A stretch of 64,000 nt of DNA from Protoeuglena noctilucae (taxonomy: Eukaryota; Chlorophyta; Pedinophyceae; Marsupiomonadales; Marsupiomonadaceae). The DNA lies in NCBI GenBank assembly GCA_958009085.1, contig OY253682.1, positions 124,001 to 188,000 of the forward strand. The letters are read 5' to 3'. A program made the translations under genes and the position numbers. Position 1 is the stretch's first letter, and the number at the start of each line of letters is the position of its first letter. Below, piece by piece: positions 12,157 to 24,088 of the stretch. Below the pieces are notes generated by a model that was not told where the DNA came from, ran no database searches, and was given only the letters and a program-made list of their open reading frames with translations.

Positions 12157-12819
12157 GGGGATGGGCGCCGACGGTGGTGCAAGGATCGCGAAGGTATCAC
12201 GATCGATCCCTGCGGACCTCGTTGCCTCTGAGACTGACCTTACCCAGTGTCGCGTTCCGTGTTTGCCGTTTCTGGCTCTCTCCCTCGTCCCTCGTCTCTG
12301 GCAGGACGGCGCCAGTGCCGCACGCCAGCGACGATCCCTTTCCCTTTCCCCAGCCCACTCCCGAGTGCGAATGAGTTTCCCATACCAACAGGAGCTTTCC
12401 TATACCTGTGCCCTCTCCCTTCCCGTGCCCATCCAGTGCCCAGCTGTGTCCCTCGTTTGCCCCAGTGGCCCTGCCCAGTCGCATGTGCAAGATAGCACGC
12501 ATGGCATCGATGAAGGATGATGAGAGAACAGCAGCTGCGGAGCGATGGCTTCCATCTGCCACTGCCTCACCCGGTAAAATCGTCGCTTGAATGCCCGAGC
12601 TTGGCCGGGCACTGGCAGAGGACATACCCGTGCCGGAGTCGGCGTCGCGGCCATCTCCGCAGCGCAATATCGCATCGATGCCATCGCGACCACATCCAGA
12701 CACTGCCGCTGGCGCTGAACGAGGCTGCGTACTTACTTGGCGGGAATCCATTGGGAAGCATTCAAAGCTTGCTTTCCTGCGGGGCAACGAGACGCTAAAC
12801 ACCTGGCGGGTAAGAGGCG
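12157..12819. other. Intergenic, nothing recognised
   Basis: The stretch lies between the CSC1-like stop codon and the F-box/ankyrin frame. Open frames here look like GC-rich shadows. I see no RNA gene or repeat. Confidence 0.5.
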
Positions 12820-14445
12820 ATGGCTGCACGCGGGCTGTCCTCTTGCGCAACTGGGCGGGCGCCGTACATGTCCAAGCATCCGGTGCCGTGTAATTCGCAG
12901 GCATGCTCGGGCTTGGCCGTCACATCACCCCGCGTGGGTCCGGTCGCTCGCGCAGGGTGGGACGATCTGCCTGGGGAGCTGCATCGCGAGATCTTGCGGC
13001 TGGTGCCGCTGCGCGACGCGACGGCGGCGCGGGGGGTGTCGCGGAAGATGCGCGACGAGGTGGACGAGGTGTGGAGGGCGTGGGGCATCCGGGCCACGGC
13101 GGAAGACTGGCGGTGGGGCATACGCCGTCTTTTGGTCTATAGGGCGGGATAAGACTCAGTTGACCATGCCCCGCTGTTGGTATACGCGCATGACGGGTCC
13201 CACGCCCACCACTTGGCCAGCCTGTGGCTGTGGTGGCTGCCGGTGTTGGTGGCGGAAGGGCCAGACATCAATGGCATGTCGTGGACCGTGCATTGCCATC
13301 CGGAGATTGACCATTCACCGCTGATGGTGGCGGTGCGGGCGCGGCAGCCAGTGGGGCGCGGGGCAGACGGCAAGGTGGAGTGGGCGTACGCGCTGGGGGA
13401 CGAGGAGGTGGCGCGCATGGTGCGGGTGGCGGCAGGGAGGGGGGCGGACGTCAACCAGCGGCTTCGCCGCGCATTGCCACTGATGACCTACTGCGCTGTC
13501 CGGGGCTGCGTTTAGGCGGTGAAGGCGTGCCTGGCAGCAGGAGCGGATGTGGATGGACAAACTTGGTTCCACGAGATGGCGGGATGGACGGCGCTGGTGC
13601 ATGCCGGGCGTGGGGGTCACGAGGCGGTGGTGGAGACGCTGCTGGAGGCGGGGGCGACGGTCAAGGTCGGGCGCGACGACCGGGATCACACGTTGGCGGG
13701 GGTGTGCGATGGTCATCCGACGCCGGGCATCGTGAGACGGCTTGCGGAGCTGGGTGCAAGCGTGAGCGCAGTCGACCCGAGTGGGGTCCCGCCCCTCCAC
13801 TGCGCGGCGCGCCACGGCGAAGCGGCGGTGATGGAGGCCCTGGTGGATCTGGGGGCCAACGTGGCCAGCGTCGACGGCCAAGGAAGGAACGCGATGTATT
13901 ACGCGGCATCCGGGGAGGCCGTGCGGTTTCTGGCGGCACGAGGGTTGAGCATCCAGGGCGACGGTGTCCGCGACTCCCCGCTCCTGTGTGCGTGCTGTGA
14001 TGGCCACGTCGACGCCGTCCGCGCATTTGCGGAGCTGGGCGCGGACCTCAGCTATCAGGGAAAGAAAGGTAACACGGCGCTCCACTGCGCGGTGCAGTTC
14101 GCCCAAGAGGACGTGGCTGTGGCGATGGCGCGGGTGCTGCTGGCGGCGGGGGCGGACGTCAAGGCCGTGAATGACAAGGGCCAGTCGCCCCCGCACACGG
14201 TCGTTCACGCCGCGTGCGTGGACGTGCTGCTGGAGGGCGGGGCGGACCTGGAGGCGCGGGACTGGAAGGACAGGACGCCCATCTGCGTTGCGGAGCCCAA
14301 CTTGCCTTCCAATGCAAAGGTGGTGGTGCGGATGGCCGAACGCGGCGCGGACCTAGACAGCACGGGCGGGCAGCCGGGGCTGGTGAAGCTCCGCATGACG
14401 AAGCTGCGCCTGATCCCAGCACAGCCCCAGAGCCAGCCGGGCTGA
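12820..14445 (+). CDS. F-box/ankyrin-repeat protein with two in-frame UAR codons
   Basis: A single frame runs from about 12820 to TGA at 14443-14445 with no intron needed. Residues about 45-90 form an F-box-like segment (WDDLPGELHREILRLVPL), which in this family docks a substrate receptor onto SKP1/cullin ligases. The C-terminal half consists of ankyrin repeats, for example GHEAVVETLLEAGATV, PLHCAARHGEAAVMEALV and LLAAGADVKAVNDKGQ. The frame is broken only by TAA at 13150-13152 and TAG at 13513-13515. The TAG falls exactly at the variable polar position of an ankyrin helix (AVRGCV-stop-AVKACLAAGADV), so coding clearly continues across it. There are no frameshifts. It is either a recently decayed gene or UAR codons are sense. 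The start could also be the ATG near 12868. Confidence 0.7.
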
Positions 14446-15784
14446 CAGAGGGTGCCAGGTGGGGGCGTGGGGGAGGCACATCGCGCGTCACATTGTGCAT
14501 AGTACTATGCTGTGTGTGTGTGCCAGAAGTGGGCGCGGGAGGTGACAGGGTCGGGGCATCGGCTGCGGCTGTCGAAATACCATCAACTGAGCGACGTGTG
14601 CACACTCGCGCACACCTCGCCCTCGTCACTCGCTTGCCCTCGTCCTGCCCTGGCCACCCCGCCCCTGTCCTGCGCCCGCAGCCAGGGCAGCTGTCAGCGC
14701 TGGGCCTCGAGCGCTGCGGCCTCCAACCCCACGCCGAGGTGCAAGTCTCTCAGGTCCGCCGGGCCAAGCATGACAAGCTGATCGAGGAAAAGGTGGCAGG
14801 GCTCGTTTGACGGAGAGGCGGGGCGGCGGCAAGGCAAGCCAGGGGCCCTGGTGTCCTCGGGAGGGTCACGGGAACGACGGGGGCGATGGGGGTCACTGTG
14901 GATGGCGGGAGTGTTTTCAGAGTGTTTTGTTGGCACGTGCAGGGTGCGGTGCGTGCTTGTGGGCAAGGGCGTGAGACGTGTGCACGCCATGGCGTGGGAA
15001 GGATTGAAGAAGGACAAGAGAGGGTCATCGCTGGGATGCCAGCGCTGTGCCAGCCATGCCAGCCACTGCATGCCCTGTGCCCCAGGGTGCCCCACCTCGC
15101 CGCCCCTGACGTGGTTTGATCAACCGCGATCCATCCCTGCCTTGCGGCGTCTCATCCATTGGCCTGGGATGGCCCCGTCAACATACGGCAGGGGCATACC
15201 TCCTCGTCTTGCCCACTGCCACAGCCGCCCCGCACGCTGCACTCACGCAGGGCCAGGGACAAGACTGGGCTGGGCTGCGTGAGGCACGTTGCCTTGCCGT
15301 TTGACTGTGGCCGATACCAACTGCAAGCTGCAGCGCCACAGATCCCCGCCTCTGTGGCATGGCGAGACGTCACGCCGCCCGCAGCCCCAGCGCAGCCACC
15401 CGACGAGGCGGGCGGGCGGTGAGCTAAGCAGAGACGGGCCTAGGAGTCGTCACGGCTGGGGCACCGCATGTGGGGTCAGCCAGGCCCCTCGACGGGTGGG
15501 TTGGCAGGCGCCGGCGGGGCTGCCCTCACGCTGGCCTCACGTCAAGCCCTTTTCAAACAAGCTGCGTTGCGAGTGCGCCCACTCGATCAAAGAGTAGTCA
15601 ATCAAACAAGAGACATGGCGCATATGCCCCATGCATCCTGGCCCGCCATGGGTCCAGAAGGCTGTAGGCTTTAAGCTGCACTGCTCCAACGACGATGCGC
15701 AAGTCACTGGCCTGGCACCTTTGACCGTCCGGTCCGGTTCCCCCAGTCACCCACCGCACTCCAAGTGCCTCGCGACCAAGCCCC
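14446..15784. other. Intergenic region between convergent genes
   Basis: This is 1.3 kb between the ankyrin stop and the methyltransferase stop. It has no convincing exon. It includes one copy of a short dispersed repeat (about 15620-15667) that recurs near 18692-18739. Confidence 0.5.
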
Positions 15785-17858
15785 TCACCCGCTCCAAGAC
15801 ACCGACTCCCTACCAGCCCCCTCCGCCACCCCCGCTGTCCCATCTGCCACCCCCCCCGCCTCGACCTGCCCGCTAGCCCCCACATCTGCCACCCTCTCCG
15901 CCCCCGCTGCCCCACTTCCCCGGTAAACCGACACCTCCAGTCCGTCGGGCACGTCTTCTCGGAAATCAAACACGCTCTCCAGGAACTGGCTCTCGTAGCA
16001 CGATGACGACCTCACGTACTGGAGGTACGCCTGCATGCCGCCCTGGGCAAACACCCCCGCGTTGTCTGCCACCACGATAGCCCCCGGCGCCAGGTGCGGC
16101 TCGGCGGCTTTGAGGTACTCGAGAGTCTGCGGGAAGCGGGAAAGGGAATGAAAGGGGCGGTGGTGGGTGAAATTGGTGGGTGGCGAGGGAGGGGCAGAGC
16201 AGGGAGGTGGTGGGTCGTTGAGGGAGGGCAGAAGGAGGGAGGGAGCGCAGATAGTGCGGGGGCAGTGGTGGGTGGCGAGGGAGGGGAGAGGGAGGGCGCA
16301 GCTGGGGCGGTGGTGGTGACAGGGAGGGAACAGCGATGTCTCTCACCTCTTTCGGGGTGCCGTCCAGGAATAGGAAGTCAATCCTGGGCCCCTGCCACCC
16401 CCTGAGCGCATCCTGTGCCCGTCCGAGCCGCACGTCCACCCGCTCTCCCAACGGCACCAGTCGCGCTCCTTTGGCGTTTGCCGCCCCCTGGCTGGCCTGC
16501 CACAGGTACCGCTTGGCCACGAGCCACCATTGCAGGCTGCTCTCGAACGTCACCAGCCGCCGCAGACCCTGGCGCTGGCCCCTGCGGACTCAGTTAGGGT
16601 ACCCCCGCGTGTTGGAAACTGCGTGCCTGCCAGCGAGGACCTAGGACCTAGCACGACTCGACGGCTCGACAGCCATGCCTTGGATCGAGGACCTAGCAAG
16701 GCTTCACAGCTCAATGGTTCCCATGTCATGTTCCCATTTCATGGGAACCCTCTCTCCCATGTCCCGTCTTGCCTGGCATCGTCCTCCCTATCCAGTTCCT
16801 CCAACACTCGCGCAAAGAGGATAGCACTGTACCCGCACATGGTGCCGACCTCCACGGGGCACCGGGCCCGGCTGTCGCGCAAGAGCCGCTGCACAAGCAC
16901 ACCCTTCTGCAGGGAGCGGGAGGGAGTGCAACATGTCACGGGGACGCGAACGGGTCAGGCAGGGGTGCAGGGAGGGCTTGAGCTTAAACATCCCATCTCT
17001 GACATCGTTTGCCTCGTTAACATCATCAGCTTCAATGCCCAGTGACCCATGGCACCAAGGGGACATGCCTGGGGCCCGACGTAGGGCATGCCGTCCCTGC
17101 GCCCGAATCGGTCCAGCCGCCGCAATATCCAGTCATCGTCGACCTCCTTCAATCGAGACATGCGGTCGCCGTCCTGTAGAGAGGGCGGGGTTTCCAGACA
17201 CCATGACGACAACAAAGCGCTGCGATGGCGAGGGACCTGACATCGAGAGCTGTGGGCTGTTGGTTGTGGCTTTGCCCCTGTCCTGCCACTCGCCTCGTTC
17301 ACAAACACCTCCCGGTCCCCAAACTCAATCTGCGCCCGCACCACCCTCCGCCGCTGCTCTTTGCGCCGCACCGCCCCGCGCAGGTCGGCTGTGAGGAGCC
17401 CCGCGAACGCCACCGCCCCCGCCAGGTTAATCGCGGCGTTCTGCAGACCTGCGGGGGGTCTTGGCAACGAAGATATCTCAGGCAGGGGCGTCAGCAGTGC
17501 ACGCACCACACGAAACCACACGCACTGCTCGCTGCTCGCATCGCGTGTGGCAGAGCAGCCATGCCTGGCCGCGGTGCACGCACGCACCGCCATCGCCGAG
17601 GAGGGTGAGCCCGGTGCCGACGAGGCAGGAGGCGGCTGAGCCACCCAGCAACACCACGCGGATGGGACGCGGCAAGAAGTAGTCGACGAAGGTCCGCGAG
17701 TCCTTCAGCTCATCCTCCAACGCCTCCCTCTCGCTCCGGTCGGGATTTCCCGCACGCGGCACTCGGCCACGCGCCCGCGCGGGCAGCGCTCGCGCTCGGC
17801 CAACGGGAGGCACCGGCAACGCACGTGGCCCCGTGCAGCGCAAAACACGCGCTCCCAT
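15785..17858 (-). CDS. Membrane-anchored catechol/caffeoyl-type O-methyltransferase, probably plastid-targeted
   Basis: Six exons: 17858-17588, 17448-17294, 17173-17069, 16906-16773, 16581-16347, 16126-15785. They encode 413 residues and end in TGA. The N-terminus (MGARVLRCTGPRALPVPP...) is Arg/Ala-rich like a transit peptide. It is followed by two hydrophobic segments (VVLLGGSAASCLVGTGLTLL and AINLAGAVAFAGLLTADL), suggesting a membrane anchor. The C-terminal half is a SAM-dependent methyltransferase of the COMT/CCoAOMT type. It shows motif I (PVEVGTMCGYSAILFA), an acidic strand (IDFLFLDGTPKE) and GAIVVADNAGV. The substrate cannot be told from sequence. Three introns appear to start with GC: GCGAGT after 17294, GCATGT after 17069 and GCAAGA after 16773. 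Each is required for frame. The N-terminal module resembles plastid membrane proteins, but I cannot name it. Confidence 0.82.
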
Positions 17859-18717
17859 GCCGTGCTGTCGGGCCCAGCGTCACGGTATGCGCGAATCTGA
17901 GCCAGCGGGTCCCCGGGGCTCGATGGATTTATGAAAACGCAGTAACCTCGGGATGCCCTCTGTAGGAGGCATCCGTTTGAGTCGTGAAGCCCCCTCCGTT
18001 GCATCTCCGCCCATCCATCAGCAACCGAGAGTTAGCGTAGAGCGATCGTAGCATCTGTATGCTTTCCACGACCCGCGCAAGCTTCGATCTCCCGACAAAG
18101 CCGCTTTTCGGCCAGGTGAGGGGATTACACGGGCCAGGGGGCTTGCCGACACGATGAGATCGACGTCTTGTGACCATGCTGCGGGAATCAGGCCTCGGGG
18201 GCCGCCCCGCCAGGGGTGCTTTCAAAACCGGCGCCGCGGCGCGTTCGCGTGCCGGGGAGTCGTTGCTGCGGGTCGCTTTTGACGACACCGACGCCGAATC
18301 CGCGCTTGGTGTTGGGCGCGCGTGGGCCGGGCCGTTGCAAATATCTTTTTGGAAAACTATCTCGGCGAGGCCCCCGAGGCCCCCCGGCGCCCCGGTCCGA
18401 GGCCTTGACTGCAATACTTGTTTTCGTTTTCGCGGTGTCGGGTGGGCTGGCCCCGGTGGCGCCCGCTTTCCGAGGCTGGCGGCTTCACCGCGTCAGAACG
18501 GGCGCTCCGAGCCTTGTTGACGCCGCTCGCCTCGTCGGGGTCCCTCGAAACGCACCCTCCGTTCGCGCATGCGCCGCGCGCGCCCCTCCTGGTTGGTCTG
18601 CGGGTCCGTCGACGCTGGTCTCGCTCCGCCCCTTTTCTCGAACGAATCGTGACGCGCGCGCGCCCCCGCCATCGCGTATTGGACATAATGCATGTTTCCC
18701 ACGCATCCTGGCCCGCG
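17859..18717. other. Divergent intergenic region (methyltransferase / DUF506)
   Basis: About 0.86 kb lies between outward-facing genes and presumably contains both promoters. No TATA-like motif or RNA gene was recognised. Confidence 0.4.
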
Positions 18718-20195
18718 ATGGGGCCCGATGGCTCTGCAGGCGCGTCGGTAAGTGTACCGGGACCTCGGAGCCGGCTCTCTGCGTCGCCGGACGCGCGCGC
18801 GTCATCGCTCGCCATTGGTGCTTTTGTTTTCGCTCGCCGCGCCGCGAGATGGGCCCCCGCCCGCTTCCCCGTCGCTCCAGTCCCACCGATGCCTCCCCGC
18901 CTGCAGGCCCGCGCCCTCAAGACGGCCCGCCGGGAGGGCCTCGCCATCGTCGTCCCCTTCCCTGCGGGGAGCTCCCTCCGCGACGAAGGCCCCGACATGC
19001 GGCCGAATTGCTCCATGCTCTTCGACCTCGAGATGATAAAGAGGGCGCCAACGAGGACGCGCTCGACTCGTGGGGCGGCAACACGGACAGGCGAGGCCCG
19101 CACACTGGGGCTCCCTCGCGCCGGGCGTGCCCACCGCGCGGTCCCTCCCAGCGACCTCCTCCGACGTGTGTATTCCGCAGCACCGCCGACGGTCTCTTCG
19201 GCGCGGCCCAGGACCCGGACGTGCGCGCAGCCCTCGTCCAGCGTGGCCCGCTCGAGCTCTATGTGGAGCGTCAGTGCGGCAGCGCCCGCTCGGACCTGGC
19301 CGCCCTCGCCTCGCGCATCTCTGCCGCTGGGCTCGCCGTCTCCGTCCGCCGGGGCTCGCCGCCCGCTGCGCCGTGCGACTTCCTGCGCCACCTGCGCCAC
19401 ACCAGCCTCCGCGTCCGCGCGAGCCCTCGCGTCGCCCAGGCCCTCGGCTGCGGCTGCCTCGGCGCCCCGGACGTCATCGTCGACCCCGCGTTCCGCGAGC
19501 AGTTCCTCCTGCCCCTGGCGGACGCCGCCTACGACGCCGTTCTGGTGAGCAAGACGCATGCCGCGCGCGCCCCACTGCTGCCGCGCCACCCACCTCGCGC
19601 TACCCGCACGCGCCGAGTCCAAGTCCGATTCCCGGCATCTTCGCTCCCCGCGCGCAGGATGCCGTGCCCGAGGTGTTCGTGGGCACCACCGCGACCCTCA
19701 CTGCGGTCGTGGCCGCGCTGTGCAAGAAGGTGGCGAGCGTGTTTGCAGCGCACGGCGTGCCGCTCCCGCCCTGGCGCCACGAGGATGCCGTGCTGTCCAA
19801 GTGGATGCCCCGCGCGGGCGAGGAGCGGAGCTGGTTTGAGGACGATTTTGTCGAGGTGAGAAGGAACATTGTATGTATTCGACAAGCCATAGCTGGGGCT
19901 GTCTATCTGTTGCCATACTACCAGCACGACTCCGTCACAGCAGTTTGGAGGCCATAAAGCATCGTGCCGCCTAGGCCATCCCTGCTACTGCTCCACTCGT
20001 CACGCCCCCACCCACCCCTGCCGCTGCCCTCGTCACGTCCCCCACCGACCCTGCCCAGCCTCTCCATGCCCACAGGGGAAGGAGAAGGAGGTCGCCACCC
20101 GCGAACACTCCTCCGCCGAGCGCGACGCCTTCCGAGACCGCTAGGGCTCCCGCGCCTCAGACAACTACACCCTCGTGCCTCCAATGCGCGCTTGA
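18718..20195 (+). CDS. DUF506 (PDDEXK-like) family protein
   Basis: Clear exons are 19181-19544, 19658-19855 and 20076-20195. They show the DUF506 signature: DVIVDPAFREQFLLPL, then VPEVFVGTTATLTAVV, then VPLPPWRHEDAVLSKWMP. This matches the plant pattern EFRSQFEIARP / VFVG / LPPWRK. DUF506 is widespread in plants and algae; some members affect root-hair growth, but the biochemical role is poorly known. Upstream coding is less certain. A possible first exon is ATG 18718 (MGPDGSAGAS before GTAAGT), and another lies at about 18906-19040. In the last exon the frame meets TAG at 20142-20144. If that codon is read, it continues GSRASDNYTLVPPMRA to TGA at 20193-20195. I give the longer end; the shorter form stops at 20144. 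Confidence 0.65.
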
Positions 20196-21934
20196 CCCGG
20201 CGTGCCTGGCCAAGCAGACACGCGGCGTCGATGTGGCGGGCCATCCCCTACCCCCAAAAGCCCGAGGGGTCTGCCACCCCCTCCGACCTGCTCCTTAGAC
20301 CGAGGGGTGTGCTGCCCGTGAGCGGCGTGCCCCCGTGTCGTGGCCTGACTGACTGCAGGCCACACCCGAGGCGCCCGGCCTCCCCAGACCCCCGTTCCCA
20401 CCCAGGGTTCCCTACGCAAGGGTTCCCCCATCCAACCGCCCTCGCGGCGCCTGCTACGCTGCGACAGGCTCTTGTGAGCCTACTTGAGCCATTCATTTCA
20501 TGCTGTGTTCCCTTGGGTCGCTGCCGCCCGTGCCTGATGCCTGGTGCCGGCGGTGCGCCTTTTGTGTCATGGCTGGTAGGGATTTCTGCAAGTCTGTATG
20601 TGCATGTGCCCTGGTCGCACGCTGGCTTGCCTCCCCTCGTTTCCTTTCCGCTCCTTCCCCCTGAGAGAGGTTGCTTGCATCCCTACATGTGCCGCTCCCG
20701 CTGCCTCACCGCAGCGCGGCGTGGGTGAGAAGCGCCTGTGTTCCGTGCATTCTTGGTCGAGACAGGACACTTGCATTAGCGGTTGCCGCGTCCTCCTCGC
20801 TTCTCGCATTTCGCTAGCTGACGCTCGCCCTCGGCGCGGCGTGCGCACGGCGGTGCCACCGCCGCGCGCCCCGCCCATGACCCTAGGCCGGGTTCGCCCC
20901 ACTGGGGTGCCTCGCTGCTACCCTACCGCGGTGCCGCGCCCCTTGCTGGGTCACCCGGATGCTTACCCCTTGCCTCGACTCAGACTGCCGCCCCAGAGCG
21001 GCGGTCGCTAGTGAGGCCGCCTGGAGACACTGCCCCGTGCAGCGCTCCTGCACATGCGTTGCCGGAGAGCGGGCCTGACCGATCCGCCTCACTCCCTGAG
21101 AGTTTGAGTTTGCTCTTTGCCTCGGCTCCGGCCACGTCCCCAGAGCCCACGCTCGCTGCTTAGCGCCCTGTTGTGCCCTGAGCTAGCAGTAATAGCATCC
21201 GTGCACCACGCCACTCCCTGCGACGCTGCCCCGGCCAACAGTGGGCCGAGGCGGGCGGTTGCTGCCGCTGCTGGGGTCCCATACCCCAATCAGCGCTCTG
21301 ACGTTTCGGGTCGGTACCCGCGGCCTGCGCCGCGATGCTCCAACATAGCTAGGCGCCTCTGAGCCCCTTAGACGTTGCTTGGGCGAGCTGCGACCGACGC
21401 AGACCCGCGCCTTGCCCTCTGCCGCTGCCTGGGACGCTGTGACGGGCGTCCGCACGAGCGGCGGGGGCGAGGCGTGCTCTGCGTCGCGCACCGCTGCGAC
21501 ACGAGATTTGAACGTCCTGCTGTCTCGCTGGCTGCGCTACCTCAAATCGGCACTGCGCCACTGCTGCTGCTAGCACTGCTGGCGGAACAAACACCACCAG
21601 GGGTGACACAAACACATCGCACATCGCAACATAGGTTGCGGGTTGCAAATTGCGGATCGTTGGCTACCCTGCTAGCTTCCCTACCCCCCCGTGGCTCCCG
21701 ATGACAGCGGCTGCGCTGCGCTGAGTTGCCCGGCGGCCTCCATAGCGGCGTCACGAGCGTCCGAGGCACCGCGCTGCGTGGGCCGGGCATACCGGGGTGG
21801 GGTTGGCGAGGGGGGCATGCGCAAGACGGGGCCATGCAGTAGGGTGGCACAAGGGATGCCAATGGCACAGGGAGGATGGAGGTGAGTGTAAGTACAGGAG
21901 AGAGCAACGCATCGCGTGGTCATCGCCTCACCAG
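20196..21934. other. Intergenic or UTR, no confident gene
   Basis: The region lies between the DUF506 gene and the end of the gene at 21.9-24.1 kb. It may hold further 3' exons of the latter; a minus-strand frame near 21.68-21.88 kb is a candidate. Nothing is firm. Confidence 0.35.
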
Positions 21935-24088
21935 ACCTCTGGGCAGCTGCACCAGAGCCTCCCTCCTCCCCACGCCACGGCCGGCCCACACCGTCCCCGC
22001 TACCCACGGCGCGACCCCCGCGGACCCGCTCGCCCTCGCCAGCGCCGCCACGTCAGCGTTAGGGGCGTCGGGACCGACGCGGGCGCGCACATCGCTCGCC
22101 CACGCTCGCACTGCGGGGGAAGCATGGCCGTCGTGTGCCATCCCACACAGCAACGTCTTCAAAAGGTTGTCAGGCAAACCGCAACGCACGCGGCCCGGAC
22201 CTGAGCACGCCATGGCGTGTGCTGCGGTGTCCGATGCCGCGTCGCTGGCACCGACACTGGCACTGGCACGCCCGGCTGACCGGCACGTGGCTGCGTCCCC
22301 ATGCACCACCATCGCCCTGTCTGCCGTCTCCGGCGCCAGTCCACCCCCGCCTCCCCCACGCATTGCAGCTGCGGTGTCGTCGAGTTGCCCTGGCGACAGG
22401 GCCCGTGCCAGGGCGACCAGAGTCCTCGCATCGACGGACACGTGGCCGTGCATGAGGAACACGAGAATCACGGGATGCGCCTGGAAGCACGCCATGGTGA
22501 CGGGGACCCCAGGTACCTGGGTGGGGTGGCGACACGAGAGATGGGGTGGAAGTCACCATGAGACGTGGGTGTTGGAGTCAGCAGTAGTAGTGTGACACTG
22601 CCTACAAGTGTGCGTCTCAGTACAACTCTGACTCTGACTCTGACTGTGCCTAGCACTGTGCCTAACATCGACCCCAGCATGGCAGCCGCCGCGTCTTACC
22701 GCGCTCGTTGACGACTCTGCCACACCGCTGCTACCAGGGTCCGCCGCCCCAGGTCCCCCAATCCCCAGCCACAGGTGAGGAAGCAGGACATCCGCATGGC
22801 TTTTATCCGAACCCCCCGGCTGCGAAGGCGGGGCGGCAGGAGATTGGTCACGGGACGATGGCAGATGTGGGAATAGGGCAAGCACAGCGGCTGAGAGCAT
22901 TGGGACTCACCGCGCCGTTCCCACCGCCGTCCCCCTCCGGTCCCTGCCGACCCCACCCCGCGGCCTCGCCCGTAACATCCACCGTGGCGCATGTCCCCGA
23001 CAGCACTGCCGCCTGCACTGCGCCGCGCCCCGCATCGCATCGCACCCACGCCTCCGGGCGCACTGCGTCGTCGGGGCGCGCAAGCGTCCGCGTCGCGGGG
23101 CGGGGCTTCGGAACGCCCGCGGGAGTCGAAGGGCCGGGCTGGAGGGGGGCTGGGGATGGCGCGGACGGGGCGACGTTGGGCGACGGGGACGGGCCGGTGG
23201 CTCGGCGGGGCGTGGGCGGCTGGAGGAGGCGCTGGAAGGCGCCCGCGAGGGTATTGGGCGCGGCGGAGGAAGCTGAGGCGCGCGGGGCGCCGGCTGGGGA
23301 GGCTGGCGGGAGGAGACGTGCGTGGTGGAGGAGCGCGTGCATCGCGGATGTGTCCTGGGGTGCGAGGGTGGTGGCAGCCACGCCGTCTGAGAGCGGAGCG
23401 GGAATGGCTTTATCTCAGTCACCTCATGAGAGGTGGCGAGAGGAGGGCAGGGTGCGTGTCAGTCACAACTGGGTTGTCGCATCACATGGCATCGTGCAAC
23501 GCGCACCGGGAGCGAAGGCGGCCGCGGCTGCGACGCTGACGACGTCGTTCTCCACCGCGCACGCGACGAGGGATTGCGCCGCGAGGGCCGCGCGGTCGGT
23601 CAGCCGGGCTGCGGGGGCCGCGGCGCGTGCCACGAAGGCAGATCGGACCGAGGCGCCCGCCGGGGACCGCGGAGGCGCCGCCAGGTCCCCCGCCAGGACG
23701 CGCAGCACTCTTTGGGCCGCCTGGCACAGTGCGGCTCGGCCCGCGTCGTCCGCATCGGTGAGGAACTCCGGCAATGGGCCCAGAAGCATCAGCAGCACCC
23801 GCGACAGCTGGGTCGACCAGTCGGAGAGCACGGGCAACACGGCCTCCCGTGGCACGTGCGTCCCGGGCCAGTCCTCGCGCGACAGCTGCGGGCGCGGCGG
23901 GCCGGGGCGGTGCGCAGCGCGGACGCGGAACGGAGCGACGTCACTGTGCAGCTCGGTGCGGGACTCACCACGGCGACCCAGACGGAAGCTCGGACGTTCC
24001 TCACGCACCAATATCGCTTGCTCGTCACGGCCGCTCGCTCCCTCCCGCCCGGGTCGAACGTCCCCATGAACGCGGACGCTGCGGGCAC
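21935..24088 (-). CDS. Unrecognised multi-exon protein
   Basis: I do not recognise the family. Exons that join in phase are 24088-23969 (start MPAASAFMGTFDPGG), 23885-23507 and 23386-22911. A small exon near 22775-22705 is likely, and a large one runs from about 22510 to 21935, ending at a GTGAGG donor, so at least one more 3' exon must exist. The second exon is rich in Leu/Ala amphipathic helices (VLPVLSDWSTQLSRVLLMLL, AALCQAAQRVLRVLAGDL), suggesting an alpha-helical repeat fold. The third is Pro/Ala-rich and probably disordered. The large exon begins with hydrophobic HPVILVFLMHGHVSVDARTL followed by more helix. It could be an ARM/HEAT-like scaffold; that is inference only. Confidence 0.5.

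Noticed and set aside
13500-13520. TTTAG before 13516 as a splice acceptor hiding the in-frame TAG
   Set aside because: The codons on both sides form one continuous ankyrin repeat (YCAVRGCV / AVKACLAAGADV), so no intron fits between them.
14446-14840. Plus-strand open frames downstream of the ankyrin stop as a further exon
   Set aside because: The ankyrin protein already ends at TGA. These frames lack motifs and good splice sites.
18357-19622. 421-residue minus-strand open frame
   Set aside because: It is antisense to the DUF506 exons. The high GC content keeps this frame open by chance.
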